From Turneriella sp. (GTDB taxonomy: Bacteria; Spirochaetota; Leptospiria; Turneriellales; Turneriellaceae): a stretch of 64,000 bases of DNA. A program made the translations under genes and the position numbers. Position 1 is the stretch's first letter, and every line of letters begins with the position of its first letter. The notes under the pieces are model-generated. The model saw nothing but the letters and a program-made list of their open reading frames with translations. It made no database searches and had not been told where the DNA came from. This document shows positions 27,097-35,518 of the stretch, piece by piece. The stretch is from NCBI GenBank assembly GCA_019186965.1, contig JABARV010000015.1, forward strand, positions 147,424 through 211,423. Direction: 5' to 3'.

Positions 27097-27657
27097 GTGA
27101 AGTCGATATTTTACTTTTTATGCGCCTTGTGCTTTGTTGCTTTGGCAGAGGATAATAAGCCAACGCTACGAAAAAATTTTGCCGACAAGGGCGTCTTTGA
27201 AATTGGCGGTCGTGCGGAGCTAAGTTACCGTTCTACAGAACGCGGCGCAGGTTTGGGTAACGAGGCTCAAGGCTCGCTTTATCTAGCGCCGCAAATGGGT
27301 TATTTTTTAACACAAAGTTTCGAGATAAGCCTTTTCCCCACTTTGGGCGTAAATTTTTACGATAACCGTCCAACAGAAACTTCGTATGGGGCAATGCTGT
27401 CGCCTGCTTACATACTACCGTACTTGCGTCCATTTTATCCTTACGTCGAAGGCCTTGTTGGAAGTTCTTTGGGTAAAACGAACCAAACGCTCAGCCTTGG
27501 CGCAGGTGTTGGCCTTAAAATTGTAATTTTGGAAAATGCGCTATTAAAAATTGGGTTTACGTACCTTAACAACGATAAAAGATCCCGCGTCGATTCAAGC
27601 GTGTACGAAGTAGAAAATACGCTTAACTTTTCGTTAGGGTTTGGAATATTCTTGTAA
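27097..27657 (+). CDS. Small outer-membrane beta-barrel-like protein
   Basis: 186 residues with GTG start, signal peptide (MKSIFYFLCALCFVALA) and alternating hydrophobic/polar strands such as FEIGGRAELSYRS, FEISLFPTLGVNFYD, TLSLGAGVGLKIVI, ALLKIGFTYLN and LNFSLGFGIFL. It ends in a C-terminal aromatic-rich strand (Phe-Leu end), as outer-membrane proteins do. Fold and place are inferred; substrate unknown. It lies 38 nt after the EAL gene. Confidence 0.8.
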   Translation: MKSIFYFLCALCFVALAEDNKPTLRKNFADKGVFEIGGRAELSYRSTERGAGLGNEAQGSLYLAPQMGYFLTQSFEISLFPTLGVNFYDNRPTETSYGAMLSPAYILPYLRPFYPYVEGLVGSSLGKTNQTLSLGAGVGLKIVILENALLKIGFTYLNNDKRSRVDSSVYEVENTLNFSLGFGIFL

Positions 27658-27658
27658 T

Positions 27659-28024
27659 TTAATCGCTCTTTCTTTTGCAATCATTTACAGGGGTGTAATC
27701 GTCGGTAATGCTAATGTAGCCGTTATGGATTTCAGCGTAGTAGGTGACCTCACTTTCACAGTCGTTTGTAATACGCGTTGTAATGTTGCTTGTTGCGAAA
27801 GTTTCTGTTGTCGTGAATGCTTTAAGCGAAACGGTTTCTCCCTCTTCGGCGGTATAAGTGTAAGGAAGTGACTGTACTTCGATACTTTGCCTACCTTCTG
27901 CCTTTATACAAACGCCACTCCTGCCGCTTGCGTCGGTAATGCGGATTGCCGCACGTTTTTCTAAAAGTGCGCATCCAAAAAGGTTTGGCAAAACAAAAAA
28001 CAAAGTGAGGGTATGCTTCTTCAT
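27659..28024 (-). CDS. Predicted lipoprotein of unknown function
   Basis: 121 residues from the ATG at 28024, which has AGGTGG 4 nt upstream. The signal peptide ends in a lipobox LFGC (MKKHTLTLFFVLPNLFGCAL). The mature part is beta-rich with three further Cys and Thr-rich strands (LKAFTTTETFATSNITTRIT). A longer frame to 28108 runs into the upstream gene and is rejected. It starts 1 nt after the stop of the preceding membrane-protein gene, so the two form a pair. Confidence 0.78.
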   Translation of the reverse strand: MKKHTLTLFFVLPNLFGCALLEKRAAIRITDASGRSGVCIKAEGRQSIEVQSLPYTYTAEEGETVSLKAFTTTETFATSNITTRITNDCESEVTYYAEIHNGYISITDDYTPVNDCKRKSD

Positions 28025-28025
28025 T

Positions 28026-28406
28026 TTACCACCTAAATGCGGGAAGGTTGAAATTCCAATTGGGCATATTGTTTTCAAATATATTGGGTAACTGTCCTTG
28101 AGTCTCAAAAAAAGAGATAGATGGTCCTTTTAAAGTTTGGTTCTCAAATGCATACGCGGATGTCTTTTTAAAAAGTGAATCTTTCATGTAGTAAAAAAGG
28201 CCAATCGCAAGAACGACGGTAACGCCAATGATGATAAGCGAAGAGGAGAGTTTTGGGTCTAAAGACCAGCTGGGCTTAGAAGAAGAGCTGCTGCTTGTTG
28301 TCGATGTTGCGCACGAAGCCAGTATAGAAGCCGGCGGATTGCATTCGCTCCAGAGGGGGCCAAGAGATAAAGTAATAACCAATAACAGAGAGATAATCCG
28401 GTACAT
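28026..28406 (-). CDS. Small exported/membrane protein with Ser-rich linker
   Basis: 126 residues from ATG at 28406. Signal peptide (MYRIISLLLVITLSLGPLWS), a Ser/Thr-rich stretch with six consecutive Ser, one membrane helix (SSLIIIGVTVVLAIGLFYY), then a tail rich in Asn and Phe. No family recognised. It is the first gene of a pair with the lipoprotein and is divergent from carA. Confidence 0.7.
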   Translation of the reverse strand: MYRIISLLLVITLSLGPLWSECNPPASILASCATSTTSSSSSSKPSWSLDPKLSSSLIIIGVTVVLAIGLFYYMKDSLFKKTSAYAFENQTLKGPSISFFETQGQLPNIFENNMPNWNFNLPAFRW

Positions 28407-28494
28407 ACGCAACTTTTAGACTGTGTGACGGTTGGTCAATCGATGTATTATCTTAACGCTGTACCCAAGGTCTAAAAAATTGGAAACGGCAAAT

Positions 28495-29640
28495 ATGCCA
28501 GAGGATAATTGCGGAGTACTCGTTTTTTCTGATGGAACAACTTTCAAAGGAAAACTTTTCGGCTGGGTAGCAAAGCGTGAAAGCTTTGGTGAAGCTGTCT
28601 TTCAAACTGCAATGTCGGGGTACCAAGAAAGTCTCACCGACCCCAGTTATCGAGGGCAAATCGTTTGCTTTACATACCCGTCGTTTGGAAATTACGGCGT
28701 TAACCAAAGCGACATGGAATCCAAAAAAATTTGGCTTTCAGGAGTTGTTGTACGCGACCTTTGTGAAATACCAAGCAATTTTAGCGCAACCATGACAGTC
28801 GACGAATTTTTAAAATCACAAAAGACCATCGCGCTTACGGGTGTCGATACACGCGCTGTAGTGCGAAAAATTCGGGAAGGCGGAGCGCAAACCGCAGGGA
28901 TTTTTGCATGCCCAGAAAATACATCTACAGCAGAGCTTGTCGCCAAAGTAAAAGCGCAGCCTTCAATGGATGGACAAAACCTCGTTAAGGACTTTGATGG
29001 AGTAGATGGGAATATTTTTGTAAAAAAATACCTTACACAAAACAATGTAAATACCAAAAGTTTAATTCCTATTGCAGTTCTTGACTTTGGGATTAAATAC
29101 AACATCTTGCGCGAACTTATCCGTGCAGGTTTTTATCCCACTGTCTACGCTGGCGATATTGCGTTAGGTACACAAAAAGGTTTTAGTGTTGACTCTTACC
29201 ATGGGTTTTTTTTCTCCAATGGGCCTGGAGATCCGTCGGTTGTCCAAAACGGGATTAAAAACATAAAAATGCTAATGGAAACGGGGAAGCCGTGTTTGGG
29301 AATTTGCCTTGGGCACCAGATGCTTGCGTTGGCTTTGGGGGCGAAAACGTATAAACTAAAATTTGGCCACCACGGGGGTAATCAGCCTGTTAAGACAGAC
29401 TACCGTAAACAAGTCATTATTACCTCGCAAAACCATGGCTTTGCCGTCGACGAGGCGTCGCTAAAAAAAGTAACCGCAGCAGGCGCTAAATTCGAAGTGA
29501 ATGCGAACGACTTGAGCGCAGAGGGTTTTCGTGTTATTAACGACCGCCATAAAATTATGAGCGTGCAGTACCACCCCGAGGCGGCGCCCGGGCCGCACGA
29601 CGCAGCGGTTGTGTTTAAAGAATTCCACGCGCTTTTCTAA
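28495..29640 (+). CDS. carA: Carbamoyl-phosphate synthase small (glutaminase) subunit
   Basis: About 381 residues, normal for CarA. It hydrolyses Gln and passes ammonia to CarB for arginine and pyrimidine synthesis. Seen: N-terminal domain (FSDGTTFKGKLFG, GYQESLTDPSYRGQIV), and a C-terminal class I glutaminase with the nucleophile in PCLGICLGHQMLA and the QYHPEAAPGPHD His/Glu pair. ATG at 28495 was chosen over an upstream GTG at 28432 because homology begins there. carB is not adjacent. Confidence 0.95.
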   Translation: MPEDNCGVLVFSDGTTFKGKLFGWVAKRESFGEAVFQTAMSGYQESLTDPSYRGQIVCFTYPSFGNYGVNQSDMESKKIWLSGVVVRDLCEIPSNFSATMTVDEFLKSQKTIALTGVDTRAVVRKIREGGAQTAGIFACPENTSTAELVAKVKAQPSMDGQNLVKDFDGVDGNIFVKKYLTQNNVNTKSLIPIAVLDFGIKYNILRELIRAGFYPTVYAGDIALGTQKGFSVDSYHGFFFSNGPGDPSVVQNGIKNIKMLMETGKPCLGICLGHQMLALALGAKTYKLKFGHHGGNQPVKTDYRKQVIITSQNHGFAVDEASLKKVTAAGAKFEVNANDLSAEGFRVINDRHKIMSVQYHPEAAPGPHDAAVVFKEFHALF

Positions 29641-29684
29641 ATGATTGACGGCGCGTTTCGCTGCTCTGCACTGGCGTGTTGGAA

Positions 29685-29708
29685 AGTGGCGTTTGCCGCT
29701 TTTTTTTT
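29685..29708 (+). terminator. Rho-independent terminator after carA
   Basis: AGTGGC (29685-29690), loop GTTT, GCCGCT (29695-29700): a 6-bp stem with one G-T pair, followed by eight T. It lies 45 nt after the carA stop and 64 nt before rimP, so carA and the rimP-nusA cluster are probably separate transcription units. Confidence 0.75.
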
Positions 29709-29771
29709 GAGACCTCAAGATTAAAGCGGATTTGCCTGCTGGTACAAACATAGGCAAAAAGCAGTCGACCG

Positions 29772-30302
29772 ATGAATATCGTAGAAATAACAGAACGACA
29801 AATTACAGAACGTGTGAAAGCAACTTTGCCCAAAGAGCTAAAACTGCACAAAATAACTTTTTTCCATAGTAAAGGAAATATGCGTATCGCGGTGGAACTC
29901 GACAAACCGGCAGATCCATACGGTTCGGTAAATATCCGCGAATGCGAAGCATATTCGCGTGCACTTAAAGAAAGTCTCGATACGTACGAAAGTACAAGCG
30001 GGGTTAACCTTAACTATTCGCTTGAGGTGTCGTCTGCGGGCGCTGAGCGTGAGCTTTCTTCTCTTGAAGAAGTTAAAAGGTTTATGGCGCTGCCGCTGTC
30101 GGTTGTCTATAGCGACGAGGCGGGTAAAGTACGTACCGAAGTGCTGAGCGTACTTTCCATCGAGAACGAGGTGATGACTTTTAAATTGGCGGATTGCAAA
30201 TGGAACCGCAAAGAGTTAACGCAGAAAAAAATTTTAGCCGCTACCCCTTTCCACGTTTCATGGAATAGTATAAAAAAAATTCGACTACACGTAGATATTT
30301 AA
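29772..30302 (+). CDS. rimP: Ribosome maturation factor RimP
   Basis: 176 residues; helps 30S subunit maturation. Seen: N-terminal alpha/beta domain, the YSLEVSSAGAERELSS motif typical of RimP, and a C-terminal SH3-like domain. It opens the conserved rimP-nusA-infB-rbfA cluster. Confidence 0.93.
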   Translation: MNIVEITERQITERVKATLPKELKLHKITFFHSKGNMRIAVELDKPADPYGSVNIRECEAYSRALKESLDTYESTSGVNLNYSLEVSSAGAERELSSLEEVKRFMALPLSVVYSDEAGKVRTEVLSVLSIENEVMTFKLADCKWNRKELTQKKILAATPFHVSWNSIKKIRLHVDI

Positions 30303-30324
30303 GGGGATAATTTTAAGGAGATAT

Positions 30325-31734
30325 ATGGCACGAGCAAAAAAAGCGAGCGCAGAAAAAAAACGCTCATTCTTTGAAGATATTCAGCAAGTAACACAGGACA
30401 AAGGATTCGACCGACAAGAAATTTTAGAAATAGTTGAAGCTGCGCTCATCGCTGCGTATAAACGAAAATACCGCACCACCGATAACGTGCGTGTTGTCAT
30501 GGATAAAGATAAAGACGATGTATTCGTAGTTGCCAAACGCATAGTTGTCGATAGCGTCGTGCTTCCCGGAATGCAAATTCTTTTAAAAGACGCAAAAAAG
30601 CTCCAAGACGATGTTAAGGTAGGCGATGAAATTGATGTTGTCGAATATCCTCTCGAGTTTGGGCGCATTGCCGCGCAAGCTGCAATGCAGGTTGTAGCGC
30701 AACGTTTACGGCAACTCGAACATAATAAAATTCGCGAAGCGTACGAAAGTAAAATTGGCGAAATTATGAACGGCTTTATTTTGCGTAAACGCGGCGAAAC
30801 CGTCTACGTCGATTTGGGTAAAGTCGAGGCGATTATGCCGATTAAGCACCAAATACCTAAAGAACGCTACCGCGTAGAAGATAAAATTAAAGTGTTACTG
30901 CATTCTATCGAACAAGATAAAGGCGGGGGGCCTTTGCGCGTTATTGTTTCCCGTGCGGATAGGCAATTTGTACAAAGACTTTTCGAAAAAGAAGTGCCAG
31001 AAATTTTTGAAAAAATTGTAACAATAAAAACAATCGGACGTATACCGGGAGAGCGCAGTAAAGTTGTCGTTGCATCCGAGAGGCAAAACGTCGACCCAGT
31101 GGGTGCCTGCGTGGGAGTGCGCGGAGTACGTATTCAAGCCATTGTGCGTGAGTTGGGTACAGAGCGCATCGACATCGTCGAGTGGTCTGCTGACCCACGT
31201 GAGCTTATTACAAATGCCTTAACCCCTGCAACGCCCAGTTTAGTAAAGGTAGATACGCAAAGCCGCGAAGCGCTTGCGGTTGTCCCCGATAAAGACCTTG
31301 CGATTGCCATCGGCCGCGAAGGCACAAACGTTAAAATTGCTTCTTACGTGACGGGGTACAAAATCGACGTGAAGTCAGAATCTCAATTTTCGCAAGAGAT
31401 GTCTTCTCCCGAGGCGCGTAAAAGACTCGACGAAATTTTTGATGTTACCGTTCCCGAAGAGCAACCAACGGAAGAAGTGGGTACACCTTTAACTGCACTA
31501 CCTGGGCTTGCAGCGCGTATCATTCGTATATTAAAAGAAAACAACATCAAATATATTGAAGATTTGGTGTCGATGGACGAAGAACAACTTGTCAATATAG
31601 AAGGTATTGGGCGAGCGACAGCGAAACGAATTATGGAAATTATTTCTGAGAACGTAGAGTTTGAGGAAGGCGAAGAAAAAGAAGAAGGAGAAACTCAAGG
31701 GGCTCAAGAACTTGACGCGACGCCTAAAGGCTAA
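30325..31734 (+). CDS. nusA: Transcription termination/antitermination factor NusA
   Basis: 469 residues with a strong AAGGAGATAT ribosome site. Order: N-terminal RNA-polymerase-binding domain, S1 domain (around residues 140-205), KH domains (PVGACVGVRGVRIQAIV; AIAIGREGTNVKIASYVTG), and a C-terminal helix-hairpin-helix (LVNIEGIGRATAKRIMEII) with an acidic tail. Second gene of the rimP cluster. Confidence 0.97.
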   Translation: MARAKKASAEKKRSFFEDIQQVTQDKGFDRQEILEIVEAALIAAYKRKYRTTDNVRVVMDKDKDDVFVVAKRIVVDSVVLPGMQILLKDAKKLQDDVKVGDEIDVVEYPLEFGRIAAQAAMQVVAQRLRQLEHNKIREAYESKIGEIMNGFILRKRGETVYVDLGKVEAIMPIKHQIPKERYRVEDKIKVLLHSIEQDKGGGPLRVIVSRADRQFVQRLFEKEVPEIFEKIVTIKTIGRIPGERSKVVVASERQNVDPVGACVGVRGVRIQAIVRELGTERIDIVEWSADPRELITNALTPATPSLVKVDTQSREALAVVPDKDLAIAIGREGTNVKIASYVTGYKIDVKSESQFSQEMSSPEARKRLDEIFDVTVPEEQPTEEVGTPLTALPGLAARIIRILKENNIKYIEDLVSMDEEQLVNIEGIGRATAKRIMEIISENVEFEEGEEKEEGETQGAQELDATPKG

Positions 31735-31766
31735 GTCAAGTCATCCCTAAGGAACTAAAAGCGCGC

Positions 31767-33977
31767 ATGGCACAAAAAATAAAAGTAACGCCCAAAAAAA
31801 TCGTGCTCAAGAGCAATGCCTCTAAAGATTCGATTGCGGGTAAAATTAGCGCGCAGAAAGTTCGCGAAGATAATCTGCGGGAAGAAGCACGAAAACAAGA
31901 TACACCTGTAGAGCCTGCGCAAAGTACAAGCCAACGCCCTCAACAACAAACGCAGGCAAAGAAATCTGTCGAATTACGGCAGCCTCCGCGTGCGCGTACT
32001 GTGTTTGTGCAAGACGAAAGGCAACCAAAGACAGAAGCCGAAGAGCGTGAAGTAAAAAAAAGTCCTGTAACAAAACAAGGACAGGATGCAAAAAAGAAAT
32101 CAAACCTTCGTGAAGATATTTTAAGAAAAGAAGAGCATAAAAAGTTCTTTATTGGGCAAAAACCGAAAGATAAAAAGAAGCCAGAACTTACTCCAAGCGT
32201 TTCGTCGGTTCCGTCAAAAATAAAAATTACCGAATTTGTCCAAGTTGGCGAATTGGCAAAAAAACTTAACGTACGTGCGCCAGAGATTATTGCAAAACTC
32301 ATGGCAATGGGTGTGATGGCGACAATTACCCAATCTATCGACGCCGAAACAGCGACTCTTTTAGCGTCTGAATACGATTGCCAAATAGAAGTAATATCAC
32401 TCTACGAAGAAACCCTTATCCAAGAAGAAATAGATAAACCAGAAGATCTTGTAAACCGTCCGCCCGTTGTTACGATAATGGGCCATGTCGACCATGGTAA
32501 AACAAAACTTTTGGATGCATTACGCCATGCGGATGTCGCTGCGAGCGAAGCCGGTGGAATTACACAGCATATTGGTGCATACCAAGTGACGCGTCCCAAA
32601 GGAAAAATTACCTTTTTGGATACCCCTGGCCACGCGGCGTTTTCTGCAATGCGTGCACGCGGTGCGCAAGTAACAGATATTGTCGTTCTTGTTGTTGCTG
32701 CCGACGACGGCGTAATGCCACAAACAGAAGAAGCAATATCGCACGCAAAAGACGCTGAGGTACCTATTATTGTTGCCATTAATAAAATAGATAAGCCTAC
32801 AGCAAACGTCGATCGTATAAAACAAGACCTTGCGAAATTTAATCTTTTACCCGAAGACTGGGGAGGAACCACTCCTTTCGTGCCTATATCCGCGTTGCAA
32901 AAGCTTAACCTTGACGCCTTAGAAGACGCAATTTTAGCCCAAGCTGAAATTATGGAAGTACGCGCAAACCCTAAGAAGCATGCTGTAGGCACCGTTGTCG
33001 AAGCAAAGCTCGACCAAGGCCGTGGGCCTGTTGCTACAATACTTGTACGCAACGGAACCCTCCACGTGGGAGATCCTTTTGTTGTAGGTTTAGAAGGCGG
33101 AAAAATCCGTGCGATGTACAACGACAAAGGACAAACCATAAAAGAGGCAGGGCCAGCAACGCCTGTCGAAATTTTAGGCCTTTCGGGAGTTCCCAATTCT
33201 GGCGACGTACTCAACGTGATGGCGTCAGAAAGGGAAGCGCGAGAAATTGCAGACAAACGGCAAGAATTAGCACGCCAGCAACAAGCGCAACAAGTTAAAA
33301 AAGTAAAACTCGAAAACTTTGACGCGACGATTGAAGAAGGCAAGCTCAAAGAATACAAAGTCATTATTAAAGGGGACGTCAAAGGTTCGGTTGAAGCCCT
33401 TACTGCAGCGTTAGAGAAAATGTCGAACGATGAAATTCGCGTGAGGGTCATTATGGGCTCTACGGGCGAGATTACCGAAAGCGATGTTATGCTTGCTTCT
33501 GCCGCAAAAGCGACGATTATTACGTTTAACGTGCGTGCGAACGCAAAAGTGCGTGACGTTGCTTCAAAAGAAGGCGTCGAAATTAAAAATTACAATATCA
33601 TCTACCAAGCAATCGATGACATGAAACTTGCGTTAGGCGGCCTCTTGTCGCCCGATGTTTCTGAGAAAATAAGCGGTGAAGCAGAAGTACGCCAGGTGTT
33701 CAAAATTTCTGGAATGGGAACTGTGGCAGGTTCTATAGTGCGTGCAGGGGTTATCAAACGCTCGAATCCTGTTCGTGTGCTTCGCGAAGGTACCGTTGTG
33801 TATACCGGTTCTCTTAAATCGCTCAAACGATTCCAAGACGATGCGAGCGAAGTTAAAGAAGGTTACGAATGCGGTATCTTGGTCGAAAACTTTAACGACA
33901 TCAAAGTCGGGGACATCATCGAATCTTTTGAAAAAGTCGAAACCCAACGCGTTTTTGAAGAAACGCCAGCAACGTGA
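31767..33977 (+). CDS. infB: Translation initiation factor IF-2
   Basis: 736 residues. A charged N-terminal region with Lys/Glu/Gln repeats, an IF2-N domain (KITEFVQVGELAKKLNVRA), then the G domain from about residue 235: G1 GHVDHGKT, G3 DTPGH, G4 NKID, followed by domains II-IV. Positions the initiator tRNA on the 30S subunit. GGAAC lies upstream of the ATG; the end overlaps rbfA by 4 nt. Confidence 0.98.
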   Translation: MAQKIKVTPKKIVLKSNASKDSIAGKISAQKVREDNLREEARKQDTPVEPAQSTSQRPQQQTQAKKSVELRQPPRARTVFVQDERQPKTEAEEREVKKSPVTKQGQDAKKKSNLREDILRKEEHKKFFIGQKPKDKKKPELTPSVSSVPSKIKITEFVQVGELAKKLNVRAPEIIAKLMAMGVMATITQSIDAETATLLASEYDCQIEVISLYEETLIQEEIDKPEDLVNRPPVVTIMGHVDHGKTKLLDALRHADVAASEAGGITQHIGAYQVTRPKGKITFLDTPGHAAFSAMRARGAQVTDIVVLVVAADDGVMPQTEEAISHAKDAEVPIIVAINKIDKPTANVDRIKQDLAKFNLLPEDWGGTTPFVPISALQKLNLDALEDAILAQAEIMEVRANPKKHAVGTVVEAKLDQGRGPVATILVRNGTLHVGDPFVVGLEGGKIRAMYNDKGQTIKEAGPATPVEILGLSGVPNSGDVLNVMASEREAREIADKRQELARQQQAQQVKKVKLENFDATIEEGKLKEYKVIIKGDVKGSVEALTAALEKMSNDEIRVRVIMGSTGEITESDVMLASAAKATIITFNVRANAKVRDVASKEGVEIKNYNIIYQAIDDMKLALGGLLSPDVSEKISGEAEVRQVFKISGMGTVAGSIVRAGVIKRSNPVRVLREGTVVYTGSLKSLKRFQDDASEVKEGYECGILVENFNDIKVGDIIESFEKVETQRVFEETPAT

Positions 33978-34387
33978 ACGACGTTAAACGGCTACGCTTA
34001 CAAAACCAAATTTTTCGTTTTGTAGCAACGTACTACCAAAAAACTTCTGGTGCAAAAAATGCGCGTGCGACTTTAGAAAATAGCGAAAAAGCAAAAGGCC
34101 ATAACCCATTTGTAAGCGCGGATTTATCCAAGTTTACGGAACAAGTTGCCGATTACTGCACGTTTACCCGCTGTGAACTTTCTGCAGATGGTTCTTTTGC
34201 AAAAATTTTTGTAAGTATTTGGGGAACCCAAAAAGAACAGGAGCGTATTTTAAAAGAAATTAAGCGCCTTGTTCCAGAAATGCGTACGCGTATTGCAAAA
34301 AATATCCGCATGCAAGCAATACCGCAGCTTACAATAATTCAAGACCATTCGTTTGAAAAAGCAACCCATATTGATAAGCTGATTTAG
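33974..34387 (+). CDS. rbfA: Ribosome-binding factor A
   Basis: 137 residues, GTG start overlapping the infB stop (GTGA). The KH-like fold is visible in TFTRCELSADGSFAKIFVSI and KNIRMQAIPQLTIIQDHS. Compared with the usual ~115-130 residues it has an insertion of roughly 20 residues near positions 20-45 (KTSGAKNARATLENSEKAKG). It finishes the rimP-nusA-infB-rbfA cluster. Confidence 0.93.
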   Translation: MNDVKRLRLQNQIFRFVATYYQKTSGAKNARATLENSEKAKGHNPFVSADLSKFTEQVADYCTFTRCELSADGSFAKIFVSIWGTQKEQERILKEIKRLVPEMRTRIAKNIRMQAIPQLTIIQDHSFEKATHIDKLI

Positions 34388-34416
34388 CGAACCAACGGTT
34401 CACGCTTTTATTTTTT
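34386..34416 (+). terminator. Possible terminator between rbfA and the convergent SGNH gene
   Basis: AGCG AACC / GGTT CA CGCT forms an interrupted 8-bp stem around a 3-nt loop, then a T-rich stretch (TTTTATTTTTTG). It starts inside the rbfA stop codon. The 2-nt bulge makes it weaker than the other terminators. Confidence 0.45.
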
Positions 34417-35088
34417 GAATTTTGCGTACGCAGCCAAAATGCGTGGCATTTCTTTTTTGAGGCGATCGGCCATCATTCTTTTACCGACCTGTGTCGGGTG
34501 CAAACCATCGGGAAGAAGTTGGCGGAATTCATCGCGGGGTAAATCAAAATCTAAAGCGAAATCGATTGTTAAAAATGCCGAAGACAAAATACGCTCGCGC
34601 AAATCTTGGAGTTTTTCTTCTGCTTTTGGCCATACCATGGGAATAGGTAGGGCGACAACGGGTAGAATGTCGCGGGCTAAAAGGTCATTTGCCATTTTTT
34701 GGATATCCGCCATCATTTCTTTGGTTGTGCGCCCTTGGTTTGCGTCGTTAGTGCCCCCCATGATAATACAAATTGAAGGATGCACGGGAATAACGTCGGT
34801 AGGGAGGCGTTTGAGCATGTTGTTTAATGTCGAACCGTTGACGCCTCGGTTAATAATGCGCATGCCGGTCTCGGAGGAAACCATTTCTGTCCATGATTTT
34901 CCGTTTGGGTATCCCCATGTAATAGAATCGCCTAAAGCAACAATTGTCAATGCGTCGTTACGTACATCGCTTCCTTGTGGACTTTTCATTGGATAAAGAA
35001 ACGGCAGAAAAAAGCACAAAGCAACCGCAGAATGGAAAATTTTATTCCTGGTGACCGTTTTTTGGATTGTTTTTTTAATTATTTTCAT
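34408..35088 (-). CDS. SGNH/GDSL hydrolase (lipase/esterase-like)
   Basis: 226 residues with an N-terminal signal-anchor region. Block I ALGDSITWGY (nucleophile Ser), block II Gly in NRGVNGST, block III GGTNDANQ and block V DGLHPT (Asp/His pair) are all present, so it should be active. Class substrates include acyl esters, lysophospholipids and sugar acetyl groups. Its position next to lipid A or wall genes is not close, so the substrate is open. Confidence 0.9.
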   Translation of the reverse strand: MKIIKKTIQKTVTRNKIFHSAVALCFFLPFLYPMKSPQGSDVRNDALTIVALGDSITWGYPNGKSWTEMVSSETGMRIINRGVNGSTLNNMLKRLPTDVIPVHPSICIIMGGTNDANQGRTTKEMMADIQKMANDLLARDILPVVALPIPMVWPKAEEKLQDLRERILSSAFLTIDFALDFDLPRDEFRQLLPDGLHPTQVGKRMMADRLKKEMPRILAAYAKFKK

Positions 35089-35518
35089 CTTGTGCCTATA
35101 ACAACCACTCGGCAGCGAAACCTGACAAGTTTAGCAAATTGTGGTGTCACGTCAACTTTTAAGAGTTTATAGAGCCTCATGCGCCAACTCGCTGGAGCAA
35201 TTTTTTTGAGAGTTTTTGTACGCTATTTTGCACAAATTCCCCCGCCAAAGCGGCGTGCAACGCCGTGAGGGGCGCTTTGGCCGACGGCAAATCGTTCCCG
35301 ATTTGCTCTGCGAGGGGCAAAGACGCCCAAATTTGTGCAAAATTTCGCACTTTTAAGCGAACCGCGTACAAAAATTCTCAAAAAAATTGCCTCTTCATAA
35401 ACACTACACGAGTTGGCGCATGAGGCTCTTTACCTCCTGAAAAATTGTGCGCCCTTTTAGGCACCCCTACAGCTAAAAGGTTTACGGTGTCTTTCGTTCT
35501 TAGCGTGCGTTTATCTGG
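35089..35518. other. 430-bp gene-free gap
   Basis: Divergent intergenic region between the SGNH gene and aroA-cmk. No supported ORF. The section 35171-35429 is a large nested palindrome; 35089-35170 holds the upstream region of the SGNH gene; 35430-35518 is the aroA-cmk leader, where no clear promoter was seen. Confidence 0.8.
35171..35429. repeat. Nested palindromic (MITE-like) element
   Basis: Three inverted arm pairs share one centre. Outer: 35171-35191 with 35409-35429 (21 nt, exact). Middle: 35197-35223 with 35364-35390 (27 nt, one mismatch). Inner: 35225-35238 with 35330-35343 (14 nt, exact). The centre holds further hairpins: 35244-35252 with 35273-35281 enclosing 35251-35265, and 35287-35306 (8-bp stem, 4-nt loop). 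No protein is encoded. The outer motif recurs alone at 23.2 and 24.0 kb and truncated at 47.6 kb, which suggests a mobile or repeat-family origin. Confidence 0.88.

Noticed and set aside
28432..28494. GTG at 28432 as carA start
   Set aside because: The extra 21 residues do not look like CarA, and homology starts at the ATG at 28495.
32402..33451. Long leftward open frame (349 codons) inside infB
   Set aside because: It mirrors the infB coding frame, has Ser/Arg-rich composition typical of antisense shadows, and no ribosome site or known motif.
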